From JBBQWR01 sp038210495 (GTDB lineage: Bacteria > Planctomycetota > Planctomycetia > Pirellulales > DATAWG01), in NCBI GenBank assembly GCA_038210495.1, contig JBBQWR010000049.1, positions 1 through 38,420 on the forward strand: a stretch of 38,420 nucleotides of DNA, written 5' to 3'. Positions within the stretch are counted from its first letter, which is position 1; each line of letters starts with the position of its first letter. The notes under the pieces are model-generated. The model searched no databases, was not told the origin of the DNA, and saw only the letters and a program-made list of their open reading frames with translations. The position numbers and the translations under genes are program-made. Below, in pieces: positions 24,153 through 31,070 of this stretch.

Positions 24153-24237
24153 GACAGGATTTTCAGGATTATGTTTTTGCTGACGGCAAAGCCGCCAGTC
24201 CGATCATGTAAATCCTGAAAATCCTGTTAATCCTGTC
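24153..24237. repeat. GACAGGATTTTCAGGATT inverted-repeat element
   Basis: GACAGGATTTTCAGGATTATG (24153) and ATCCTGAAAATCCTGTTAATCCTGTC (to 24237) are inverted arms around a CTGACGGCAAAGCCGCCAG segment. Same family as 9701-9799 and the inner element of 13996-14187. Confidence 0.85.
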
Positions 24238-24280
24238 AAAACTTCGTCGCTTTGTGAATTTGCGGTGAGGCCCAACACTC

Positions 24281-25300
24281 ATGCTCAACCTCCACAAAGT
24301 TTCTCCCGGCGAAACCATCACCGCCGATTGGGCCAATGCGCTGGTCGACGCCGTGCTCGGGTTGGGCCGGATCGTTGGCGTGCCGCCCGTGCAGGTCCAG
24401 CATAGCGAACTGGGCACGCAGATCAGCGTCGCCGGTTTGCCACGCTTCGATCTTGTCGAATTGAAAGACACGCTCGAGGCAAACGACACCGACAGGCAGG
24501 CCAGTCAATTCAGCTTCGATCCGAGCGGCGCCGACAAATGGATCGACGCCAATCGGACTCTCGAGCATACGGCCGATCCGCAGCATGGCCTGTATCTGGC
24601 CGGCGAGCGGCATTTGACCTACTTTCATCCGGCGGCCGGACAGCGGATTCCGATTCCCGGCGTCCAGTGGCATCTCGGCAAGCTGGCCGCCGACTTGACG
24701 GCTGGCGGTTCGGTCAGCGTCAAGATCTACAAGCTGAGTAGCGGCAGCCTGGTCGATTCGGGACTCATGGTCACCGCCTACGATTGGCTTCTGCCGCCGG
24801 GATTCAAAATCCTCAGCGGCCACACGGTCTACGTGCTTCAGCATCTGCAATCGAAGCGCTGGTTCATCGTCCCGCGCGAAACGCCGCCCACGTACGCCAA
24901 CTGCACGTTCACGGGCACGGCGACTCCCTCCGGATTCCCGGTCAGCCCGGCGCTGACACTCGTGTCGGGCAACATGGCCATCGGCGGCGCGGGGAGCAAC
25001 CAGATCGTCTGCCCTTACGATGGCATCTATGAGGCGATCGCCTGCATCACGTTTGGCTACGATGGCGCGACGTTCGACTCGCCGACGGGCCGTAGCGACA
25101 TCAAAAGCCTGCAGATCGACGCGGGTCCCACCGAGGCGATTTGGACGAGCGGCCCGACGCCCAATTCGGCGGCGACCAGCGGTCAGTTCCCAGCCAACGC
25201 CGGCGACACGTTCGCCGTATTCGCGTTCATCTCGGCGGTCAACAGCAGCATGGGCGTCTATGGCACGTTCAACGTCCGCTGGCTCGGTCCGAAGACTTAG
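24281..25300 (+). CDS. Tail tip/receptor-binding-like protein with C1q-like end
   Basis: A 339-residue protein. The N-terminal part (LHKVSPGETITADWANALVDAVLG) is of the kind that attaches to a tail tip. The middle is beta-rich (HGLYLAGERHLTYFHPAAGQRIP...). The last 130 residues look like a C1q/TNF-type jelly roll: GIYEAIACITFGYDGATFDS, GDTFAVFAFISAVNSSMGVYGTFNVRWL. Such domains often form trimeric fibre tips. It is the last structural gene of the cluster. No signal peptide. Confidence 0.75.
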   Translation: MLNLHKVSPGETITADWANALVDAVLGLGRIVGVPPVQVQHSELGTQISVAGLPRFDLVELKDTLEANDTDRQASQFSFDPSGADKWIDANRTLEHTADPQHGLYLAGERHLTYFHPAAGQRIPIPGVQWHLGKLAADLTAGGSVSVKIYKLSSGSLVDSGLMVTAYDWLLPPGFKILSGHTVYVLQHLQSKRWFIVPRETPPTYANCTFTGTATPSGFPVSPALTLVSGNMAIGGAGSNQIVCPYDGIYEAIACITFGYDGATFDSPTGRSDIKSLQIDAGPTEAIWTSGPTPNSAATSGQFPANAGDTFAVFAFISAVNSSMGVYGTFNVRWLGPKT

Positions 25301-25322
25301 CGCAGTTTCAAGCCATCGCTCA

Positions 25323-25351
25323 TTGACACATTAGTATACCTTTGTATACTA
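25323..25351 (+). promoter_or_regulatory. Consensus promoter with perfect 20-bp operator
   Basis: TTGACA (25323-25328), 16-base spacer, TATACT (25345-25350). TAGTATAC-CTTT-GTATACTA (25332-25351) is a perfect palindrome; with one more pair on each side it reaches 25331-25352. The -10 lies in its right arm, as at 15752-15781. Expected start near 25357. A repressor binding here would block the promoter. Confidence 0.8.
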
Positions 25352-25393
25352 ATCTCGCGACGCCAAAAATCCTCACAGCAGGGAGCCGCTGAC

Positions 25394-25729
25394 ATGCATA
25401 CGACCCGCCAAAAACCCTGCCTGTTGTTTCGCGTGTGGATCGCCCGCTACGAAAAATGGCAGCCCGATTCATGGGATCAATTGCCGCCCCGCGCGGTGGC
25501 CGTTGAGCCGGCCGACGCCTCGCCGATGTCGGCCCGCGAGGCGATCCGCTTTCTCGAAGGATTCAATCGCACGATGCTCGCGCGGCCGCTCTGCGTCTGG
25601 GCCGTCGCCGTGCCGGTCTCAATCCGCTACGAGGGAGACCTAAGCGTCGGCGCCCTGATCCGCCGGGGGCGCACGAAGCTGCTCGATTGCAATGCGCAGG
25701 ACGCGCCCACTGCGGCGACGGTCGCTTAG
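25394..25729 (+). CDS. Hypothetical 111-aa protein under a repressible promoter
   Basis: Preceded by GGGAG (25381-25385) about 8 bases before the ATG. The protein contains LFRVWIARYEKW, PRAVAVEPADASPMSAREAIRFLEGFNRTML, and WAVAVPVSIRYEGDL. I recall similar conserved proteins in planctomycetes but know of no function. No signal peptide or helix-turn-helix is evident, so it is unlikely to be the repressor itself. It is the last plus-strand gene before the convergent leuA. Confidence 0.7.
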   Translation: MHTTRQKPCLLFRVWIARYEKWQPDSWDQLPPRAVAVEPADASPMSAREAIRFLEGFNRTMLARPLCVWAVAVPVSIRYEGDLSVGALIRRGRTKLLDCNAQDAPTAATVA

Positions 25730-25884
25730 CGCCGCCACGACGCAAAACGAAAGGGGCCGATTTTCTGGAGCCAAGATGGTTTGTAAACAACGACTCTCGT
25801 CCCGTTTTGTCCCGTGTTTTGTCCCGTAGCCACCCGGACGATCTTTAGCGGTTCTGAAAGCAAATAAGCGGCCCGGATTACCCC

Positions 25885-27534
25885 TCACTTCGTCACACTA
25901 TGCTGCGGGTGCAGCCGGCCCGCCGGCTGCAGCGCGATGCGGTTGATCGCGTTCAAAAACGCCTTGCCGCTCGCTTCCACGCTGTCGGTCGACACTCCGC
26001 GGCCGCGGTAGACCTGGCCCTCGTGCTCGACCTCGACGTTCACCTCGCCCTGAGCGTCCTTCCCCACGGTGATCGCCTGCACGCGGAAATCCTTGCAGAC
26101 GACGTCGACGCCGGTGATCTTTTCGATCGCCAGAAAAATCGCGTCGACCGGGCCGTCGCCGCAGATCATCTGCTCGTTCACCTCCTCCTCGCCCCGCGTC
26201 AGCCGGAGCGTGACCGTCGGCTTCATCCCCGTGCCGGTCGAGATGTTGTACGACACGAACTGCCACGCCTCGGGCATCTCGTTGAACTGCTCTTCGCAGA
26301 GGGCCGCGATGTCGCCGTCGTAAATATCCTTCTTCTTGTCGGCCAGCGTTTTGAACCGCTCGAACACGGTTTGCAGTTGCTCCCCCGTCAGATGATAGCC
26401 CAGCGTCCGGGCGCGATCGGCCAGCGCCGCACGGCCGCTGTGCTTGCCAAGCACCAGGTCGGTCTTGGCGAACCCGACATCCTCGGGCCGCATGATCTCG
26501 TAGGTCCGCGGCTCCTTGAGCATCCCGTCTTGATGGATGCCCGCCTCGTGGGCGAATGCATTGCGGCCGACGATCGCCTTGTTGCGCTGGACTTGCAGCC
26601 CGGTGATCGTCGAGACCAGCCGGCTGACGGGGACCAGGCGCTGGCTGTTGACCCGCGTGTCGGCGTGGTAATAGTCGTTCCGGACGCGCAGGGCCATCAC
26701 GATCTCTTCGAGCGAGCAGTTGCCGGCCCGTTCGCCGATCCCGTTGATCGTGCATTCGACCTGCCCGGCGCCGGCCTCGATCCCGGCCAGGCTATTGGAA
26801 ACGGCCAGCCCCAGATCGTTGTGGCAGTGCATGCTGATCGTGGCCCGATCGATATTGGGGACGCGGTTCTTGAGGTTGCGGATCACGCCTCCCATGTGGG
26901 CCGGCGTGGCGTAGCCAACCGTGTCGGGGATGTTGACTGTCGTGGCGCCGGCCTTGATCGCCGCCTCGACTACTTCGCAGAGAAAGTCGGGCTCGGTCCG
27001 GGCGGCGTCCTCGGGGGAGAACTCGACGTCGTCGCAATACCCCACGGCCCGCTCGACGCTGGCGACCGCGCGGCGGATGATCTCCAGTTTGTCCATCTTG
27101 AGCTTGAACTCGCGATGGATGGCGCTAGTCGCCAGGAACACATGAATTCTTGGCTTGGCGGCATGCTTGAGGGCCTCCCAGGCGCGGTCGATGTCGGCGT
27201 CGTTCGCTCGGGCCAGCCCGCAGATCGTCGTGCCGCGGATGTGTCCGGCGATCTCGCGAACGGCCTCGAAATCGCCGGGCGAGGCGATCGGAAAACCGGC
27301 CTCGATCACGTCGACGCCGAGATCGTGCAGCGCCTGGGCCAGCTCCATTTTCTCCGTCAGATTCATGCTCGCCCCGGGCGATTGCTCGCCATCGCGGAGC
27401 GTGGTGTCGAAGATTTTTATCATCCGCGACGGGGCGGAGTGCGGCTCGGCTTCATGCGGCAGTGCTGCCTGCGGTTGGGCTGCGGCCTTGGCGGCGTCGT
27501 TCGGTTGGGATTCGGGCGAGTTGGGCGAAATCAT
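25885..27534 (-). CDS. leuA: 2-isopropylmalate synthase
   Basis: A 549-residue enzyme condensing acetyl-CoA with 2-oxoisovalerate, the first step of leucine synthesis. Motifs include the metal-binding and catalytic FDTTLRDGEQSPGASM (about residues 42-57), SMHCHNDLGLAV (HXH metal ligands), GERAGNCSLEEIVMAL, and a C-terminal regulatory domain (VSYNISTGTGMKPTVTLRL, then a Val-rich strand). The ATG at 27534 is preceded by AGGAG at a 7-base spacing; an N-terminal Ala/Pro-rich stretch of about 37 residues precedes the TIM barrel. Length is normal. Upstream is a full leucine attenuator. No other leu gene is present in the window. Confidence 0.97.
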   Translation of the reverse strand: MISPNSPESQPNDAAKAAAQPQAALPHEAEPHSAPSRMIKIFDTTLRDGEQSPGASMNLTEKMELAQALHDLGVDVIEAGFPIASPGDFEAVREIAGHIRGTTICGLARANDADIDRAWEALKHAAKPRIHVFLATSAIHREFKLKMDKLEIIRRAVASVERAVGYCDDVEFSPEDAARTEPDFLCEVVEAAIKAGATTVNIPDTVGYATPAHMGGVIRNLKNRVPNIDRATISMHCHNDLGLAVSNSLAGIEAGAGQVECTINGIGERAGNCSLEEIVMALRVRNDYYHADTRVNSQRLVPVSRLVSTITGLQVQRNKAIVGRNAFAHEAGIHQDGMLKEPRTYEIMRPEDVGFAKTDLVLGKHSGRAALADRARTLGYHLTGEQLQTVFERFKTLADKKKDIYDGDIAALCEEQFNEMPEAWQFVSYNISTGTGMKPTVTLRLTRGEEEVNEQMICGDGPVDAIFLAIEKITGVDVVCKDFRVQAITVGKDAQGEVNVEVEHEGQVYRGRGVSTDSVEASGKAFLNAINRIALQPAGRLHPQHSVTK

Positions 27535-27566
27535 GGCGTGCTCCTGTGAAGTCCCCGCGACGGCCG

Positions 27567-27615
27567 GGGACTGTCCCTTTTTTCGGAGTCTTCGGAGAAA
27601 AACGGGACTGTCCCC
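27567..27615. repeat. Paired GGGACTGTCCC palindromes between attenuator and leuA
   Basis: GGGGACTGTCCC (27567-27578) and CGGGACTGTCCCC (27603-27615) flank a TTTTTTCGGAG...GGAGAAAAA stretch, itself weakly inverted. On the minus strand it falls in the leuA leader between the attenuator terminator and the start codon. It is likely a dispersed repeat, perhaps with some effect on leader RNA folding. Confidence 0.7.
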
Positions 27616-27655
27616 CTCTCCTTGGACGGTTGTCGGATACCTCAAAAACGAAAAA

Positions 27656-27687
27656 AGCCCCGAGGTCTGCTGACAGACCTCGGGGCT
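27656..27687 (-). terminator. Attenuator terminator of leuA
   Basis: AGCCCCGAGGTCTG and its perfect complement form a 14-bp stem with a 4-base loop, followed on the minus strand by TTTTTTCGTTTTT. It lies between the leader peptide and leuA, about 120 bases before the leuA start, so it can prevent transcription into leuA. The 5' arm can pair instead with CAGGCCTTAGGG (27725-27736), giving an antiterminator of 11 pairs in 12 positions. Confidence 0.92.
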
Positions 27688-27726
27688 CGATTGTACTGGT
27701 GAAAGAAAGCTTTCTACAGACGAACC

Positions 27727-27837
27727 CTAAGGCCTGGACCCAAGCAGGGTCAAACGCAACAAACCGAGCAGGCTGGAAAAGTTCGGCGACACGACGGGCA
27801 AACGCTTTCGCTGGGGACTGTGAACGACCAACACCAT
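27727..27837 (-). CDS. leuL: Leucine leader peptide (36 aa)
   Basis: ATG at 27837, stop TAG at 27727. The peptide begins MVLVVHSPQRKRL and contains LLGLLRLTLL, seven leucines in ten residues, using CTG, CTC, TTG, CTG and CTT codons, then GSRP. It is followed by the antiterminator strand CAGGCCTTAGGG overlapping its stop codon and by the terminator. A GGTAGAG about 12 bases upstream may serve as a ribosome binding site. A ribosome stalled at the Leu codons leaves the antiterminator strand free; one reaching the stop covers it. Confidence 0.88.
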   Translation of the reverse strand: MVLVVHSPQRKRLPVVSPNFSSLLGLLRLTLLGSRP

Positions 27838-27858
27838 TAACGGCGTTCTCTACCTAAA

Positions 27859-27887
27859 ACTTTAGCTGAGTTTCCACGACGGGTCAA
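27859..27887 (-). promoter_or_regulatory. leuA operon promoter
   Basis: On the minus strand TTGACC (27887-27882), a 17-base spacer and TAAAGT (27864-27859). The expected start is about 27852, giving a 15-base 5' leader before the leader peptide ATG. Confidence 0.7.
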
Positions 27888-27898
27888 GCAAGCAGGCC

Positions 27899-28032
27899 GG
27901 CACTGGCAGACTTCGCTTGCCAGTGCCACCGCCCGAGGTGGCAAGCGAAACTACAGGTGTGCCACTGGGCAGGTGTGCCACCGGCAAGCGAAGTGTGCCA
28001 CTGGCAAGCGCAGTCTGCCAGTGCCGTGCCGG
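27899..28032. repeat. REP-like palindromes GGCACTGGCA...TGCCAGTGCC
   Basis: GGCACTGGCA and TGCCAGTGCC (27899-27927) form a hairpin with a GACTTCGCT loop. Degenerate copies follow (GGTGGCAAGCGAAAC, GTGCCACTGGGCAGG, GTGCCACTGGCAAGCGCAGTCTGCCAGTGCC) up to about 28032. The same unit is at 28932-28960, and similar units lie inside the adjacent transposase gene. This is the usual organisation around a RAYT. Confidence 0.85.
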
Positions 28033-28084
28033 TCCCTCGTAAGCAAAGCCTGCCGGCCGAATGACGTAGGCCGCCTCGGCCAAC

Positions 28085-28858
28085 CTAAGCCGTCAAATAG
28101 TCCGCCGGCAAGGGCGTTACCCGGGGGCTGATGACCCCCTTTGATTCTGGCTCCGGATAATAATACCGCGCACTCGACCAACGCCATTCCACGGCCCGAC
28201 GGCAGAGCTTCCGTTTCACCGGATTCTCGTGAATATAAGCGATCGAGGCCTTAACCGTTTCTACGTTGTTTAGGTTCCGATCATATCCTGGACCTTCTTG
28301 CCAAAAACGAAACGCGGTCTTGCCTGGACGTTCGATGACGGTCAGTCGCTGGAGGAGATCAGCGGGCCACCGGCAGACTTCGCTGGCCAGTGGCACACCT
28401 GGGCCTTCGCTGGCCAGGGGCACACTTGGAATGTCGCTTCCCACCTCAGGGTGGCACTGGCAAGCGAAGTCTGCCAGTGCCGGTCCCTTGCAAGCGAGGT
28501 CTGCCGATGCTGGCCCCTCGCAAGCGAGGTCTGCCGATGCCCTGAGAGCAACGATCAACTGATGCTTGATCTTTGTCGAACAAGACATCTTCAGCGTCTT
28601 GAGAAAATCGCTGATCTTGGCTTCTTTTGGATCGATTGGCCAAACCAACAGATGCACATGCTCGGGCATGAAGACGAACGCGGAAAGGCGAAGCGCATGA
28701 GCGTCGAGCGCTTTATCGATGCTCTCGGCAAGCAACTGGCGCCACGGGTCGTTCGCTAACAGCGGTATCCGGTGAAAGCACGAGAACGTGAGCTCGTGAC
28801 AATCGCCAGGATTGTGGTAATGACGGATCGTTTTGTATTTTTGAAACGGCTGGCCCAT
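28085..28858 (-). CDS. REP-associated tyrosine transposase (RAYT, Y1/IS200-like)
   Basis: A 257-residue single-strand transposase. Key features are HVH in FMPEHVHLLVWP (His67, His69), the metal site of HUH enzymes, and the likely catalytic Tyr208 in IAYIHENPVKRKL. FRFWQEGPGYDRN precedes it. RAYTs move REP palindromes. A segment of about 60 residues (about 106-166, with repeats such as SADLACEGPA, SADLACKGP, PLASEGPGVPLASEV) is made of in-frame REP-type repeats and does not look like the usual family. It may still fold, or the enzyme may be damaged. The repeats on both sides of the gene are probably its substrates. Confidence 0.9.
   Translation of the reverse strand: MGQPFQKYKTIRHYHNPGDCHELTFSCFHRIPLLANDPWRQLLAESIDKALDAHALRLSAFVFMPEHVHLLVWPIDPKEAKISDFLKTLKMSCSTKIKHQLIVALRASADLACEGPASADLACKGPALADFACQCHPEVGSDIPSVPLASEGPGVPLASEVCRWPADLLQRLTVIERPGKTAFRFWQEGPGYDRNLNNVETVKASIAYIHENPVKRKLCRRAVEWRWSSARYYYPEPESKGVISPRVTPLPADYLTA
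28361..28543 (-). repeat. REP-type repeats inserted in frame inside the RAYT gene
   Basis: Several GGCAGACTTCGCT / AGCGAAGTCTGCC / CAAGCGAGGTCTGCC units lie in tandem. In the transposase frame they translate as repeated ADLACEGPAS-like blocks. The frame is kept and no stop is introduced. Confidence 0.8.
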
Positions 28859-28931
28859 TTCGGTCAGTTTGAGGGATCATTTCCGGCTGTGCAATGCTAC
28901 GGACGGCGATTCGGGAATCCAAATCCTGCCC

Positions 28932-28960
28932 GGCACTGGCAGACTTCGCTTGCCAGTGCC
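28932..28960. repeat. REP-like palindrome, second complete copy
   Basis: GGCACTGGCAGACTTCGCTTGCCAGTGCC is identical in its arms to the one at 27899-27927. Together the two copies bracket the transposase gene. Confidence 0.9.
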
Positions 28961-28976
28961 ACCCGGACGGCGGCTG

Positions 28977-28995
28977 GTGTGGTATAATTGCACGC
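28977..28995 (+). promoter_or_regulatory. Extended -10 promoter, leaderless
   Basis: TGG followed by a perfect TATAAT (28983-28988) is an extended -10 element. Transcription would begin around 28995, at the ATG of the next gene (28996), so the message would be leaderless. No convincing -35 is seen. Confidence 0.6.
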
Positions 28996-29252
28996 ATGAG
29001 CACGATCAGCATCCTCGACCGCTTTTTCGACCCGGTGGCGCGGATTCTGCCGCCTGGCGCCGCTCAGCAAATAATCGACCTCCGCATCGACCCGGAGCTA
29101 CAGTCGCGGCTCGACCTGCTGGCGGAAAAGGCCAATCAGGGGCGTTGTCCGCGGAGGAGCGTGAGGAATACGAGGAGCAAATCGAAGGGCTCGACCTCAT
29201 CGCCATCTTCAAACTGAAGGCCCGAGCCGCGCTTGATCGCCATGCCTCATGA
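28996..29252 (+). pseudogene. Small antitoxin-like gene with a 1-bp frameshift
   Basis: MSTISILDRFFDPVARILPPGAAQ... is sensible up to KANQG at about 29139. The rest (LSAEEREEYEEQIEGLDLIAIFKLKARAALD) is in the -1 frame and continues to 29252. Adding a G to the GGGG run joins them: DPELQSRLDLLAEKANQG-ALSAEEREEYEEQIEGLD. This charged helical shape (leucine-rich start, then EEREEYEEQ) resembles the small partner often found directly before an HNH endonuclease gene; the antitoxin role is an inference. Its reading ends on the start of the HNH gene (29249). Confidence 0.7.
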
Positions 29253-29518
29253 TTGACTCGGCGACTCGAGACCTCGTATGGAGGCGAGCCGAAGGACGGT
29301 GTGAATACTGTCGGCTACCGCAGCGCGCCGCCGAGGCGACGTTTCACATCGAGCATATTCTTGCGCAGCACTCGCCTCCTTGGGTAAGCGCCACGAACTT
29401 GAAAATGCGATGGATTGGCGCCATCCTAATAGGCTTCGACGTCGAGTCAAATTTTGTCGCATGGCGACCAATTGCATTGCCGGTTGCTCAACTCGCATCC
29501 AATTTTCCAACCGAGTGA
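29249..29518 (+). pseudogene. Truncated HNH endonuclease-like gene
   Basis: The first 40 residues (MIDSATRDLVWRRAEGRCEYCRLPQRAAEATFHIEHILAQ) match the N-terminal half of a small HNH endonuclease: CEYC is the first zinc pair, HIEHI the catalytic His. The expected second zinc pair (a CXXC such as 'LAC.RCN') is absent; the remaining 49 residues bear no resemblance to the family. It overlaps the preceding gene by 4 bases. I infer truncation or a deletion after residue 40; nuclease activity is improbable. Confidence 0.75.
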
Positions 29519-29526
29519 GGGGCGCT

Positions 29527-30897
29527 ATGAAGATTTTGTGCATCGTATCGGTTCTGTGCGGGTTTTTCGACTTCGCACACGTCGCCCGCGCTGATCTGGC
29601 GGCCGAGATGAAGGCGGCGATGGCGGTTGTTGGGCCAGGGATGGCCGATGCGAAATCTTATCTCGTCGACGGACGCTTGGATGAGTTCAATCAGAAGTTG
29701 TTAGCTCTGTTTCCCGAAAAGTCGCGCTCGGCGGCTCAAGCTTTTTTGCTGGGTGATTATCTCTTCCCGGTCGATCCCAAGACGTCCTATGAGCTCCACA
29801 AGTTGGCTGCGGAAAAAATGCCCGACGAGCCGCAGGTGCAATACGAATGGGCCATGGAGCAGCATCGCGCCGGTGAGTATGCCGGCGCCGTCAATAGTTA
29901 CGCGATTTTTTCCAAAGCGAACCCGCAATACGCGCCCGCCTATGGGTTGTGCGCCGACTGCTTGCTCAACATGGGCAAGATCAAGGAAGCCGTCGCGATT
30001 TGGAAACAATCGGAGCAAGCGCCACAGGGAACTCTCGAGCAATTGGAATTGTTGGTCTGCGCGGTGAATTCACATGTGTATTCCGATCGCGAGCGAGCCA
30101 AACTGCTGGCCAAGGCTAAGGCAGGCGACGTCCAGTCCGCCGAGCAATTGATCCGACTCGATTGCGAATTCGAGCGAGATTGGTGGAACTCGGGACCGAA
30201 TCAGGATTACCTCAAGCACGATCTGGAAATCCTGCGAAAAATCAACTTCGCCGAAACGGAGCGAGCGACCGGAGTTCTATGCGCCGGCGATAGTGAGCTG
30301 ATCAAAGCTCAAGGCAAAGCGGCCCTTGAAAGCCTGCTGAGCAAGAACGGTTTTTTGATGGGCGACAACGCCAAGCTGCCGCAAAGCGGCGCGATGCTCT
30401 CGATCCTTGTGGGCAATGCAGTAGCCGCCCAAGTGCTTTCGATCGAAGACGCCAGAACGAAGTGGGGAAAAGTGATTATCGATCGCGCGAAAGCCAACAG
30501 CGACGCCGATTTGTTCCAACTCGCCGGGGCTCTTTATCTCAAAACCGATCAAGTCGACGACATTGACCGCGAGGCCTGGAAGGCAACTGGCGAGGCGCGG
30601 TTCGCCTTGGCGCAGCTGTTGGTGAAGGATCGACAAGGAACCCTCAAACCGGATGATCCCCTGCTGGCTGCGGCAGTTAAGAAGAATCCCAAAGACGCTC
30701 TTTTGGCGGCGGCCGCCTTGCAACAGACGATAAAAGCGGGCAAGCCCGCCCAAGAGGCGCTCGTCAACGCTATCAAGGCTGAATACAGCCATTTCTCTCC
30801 AGGTTCGCACGCGCGGGGTATCGACATTCCTCGGCCCGGCGCGGATCGACTGGCGAAATACTTCGCGATGCTCGAAAAATCAATGGACAACCGCTAA
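29527..30897 (+). CDS. Secreted TPR-like protein, 456 aa
   Basis: A signal peptide (MKILCIVSVLCGFFDFAHVARA) begins at ATG 29527, with GAGG about 6 bases upstream. Tetratricopeptide-like helices are visible: KMPDEPQVQYEWAMEQHRAGEYAGAVNSYAIFSKANPQYAPAYGLCADCLLNMGKIKEAV. The rest is helical with no enzyme motif. It is expected outside the cytoplasmic membrane as a protein-interaction module. No operon partner. The stop at 30895 is followed by a 170-bp gap containing one GTCAGGCAC palindrome. Confidence 0.8.
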   Translation: MKILCIVSVLCGFFDFAHVARADLAAEMKAAMAVVGPGMADAKSYLVDGRLDEFNQKLLALFPEKSRSAAQAFLLGDYLFPVDPKTSYELHKLAAEKMPDEPQVQYEWAMEQHRAGEYAGAVNSYAIFSKANPQYAPAYGLCADCLLNMGKIKEAVAIWKQSEQAPQGTLEQLELLVCAVNSHVYSDRERAKLLAKAKAGDVQSAEQLIRLDCEFERDWWNSGPNQDYLKHDLEILRKINFAETERATGVLCAGDSELIKAQGKAALESLLSKNGFLMGDNAKLPQSGAMLSILVGNAVAAQVLSIEDARTKWGKVIIDRAKANSDADLFQLAGALYLKTDQVDDIDREAWKATGEARFALAQLLVKDRQGTLKPDDPLLAAAVKKNPKDALLAAAALQQTIKAGKPAQEALVNAIKAEYSHFSPGSHARGIDIPRPGADRLAKYFAMLEKSMDNR

Positions 30898-31032
30898 GGA
30901 TTTCCGGCTGTTCGTCCATCTATTTGGCAACGCAATACACCGCGCCGTAGCGAACATGCGACTCATCGAGAATTGCAACTGCCTGATAGACGGCTCAGCC
31001 GATAAACGGACCGGAATTTCTCGATCGCGCAT

Positions 31033-31053
31033 GTCAGGCACAGAGTGCCTGAC
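31033..31053. repeat. GTCAGGCAC / GTGCCTGAC palindrome
   Basis: GTCAGGCAC (31033-31041) and GTGCCTGAC (31045-31053), a hairpin just after the end of hemDE (minus strand). Same family as at 20492 and 22811. It may also serve as a terminator-like structure for the convergent genes. Confidence 0.7.
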
Positions 31054-31070
31054 CTACGGCTACGGCTTCG

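Noticed and set aside
25799..25827. Three direct GTCCCGT repeats after the last plus-strand gene as a possible attachment site
   Set aside because: No matching copy was found near the left end of the cluster, and there is no integrase or tRNA nearby.
25900..27549. A long plus-strand open frame (about 549 codons) opposite leuA
   Set aside because: It is the antisense shadow of leuA in GC-rich DNA; it has no domain or ribosome binding site, and leuA is certain.
27656..27852. T-box or leucine riboswitch upstream of leuA
   Set aside because: No T-box sequence or other known leader fold was recognised, whereas a Leu-rich leader peptide with competing hairpins explains the region fully.
27899..28550. 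CRISPR-like array of short repeats
   Set aside because: Units are palindromic, irregularly spaced and degenerate, surround a RAYT gene, and have no spacers of uniform length.
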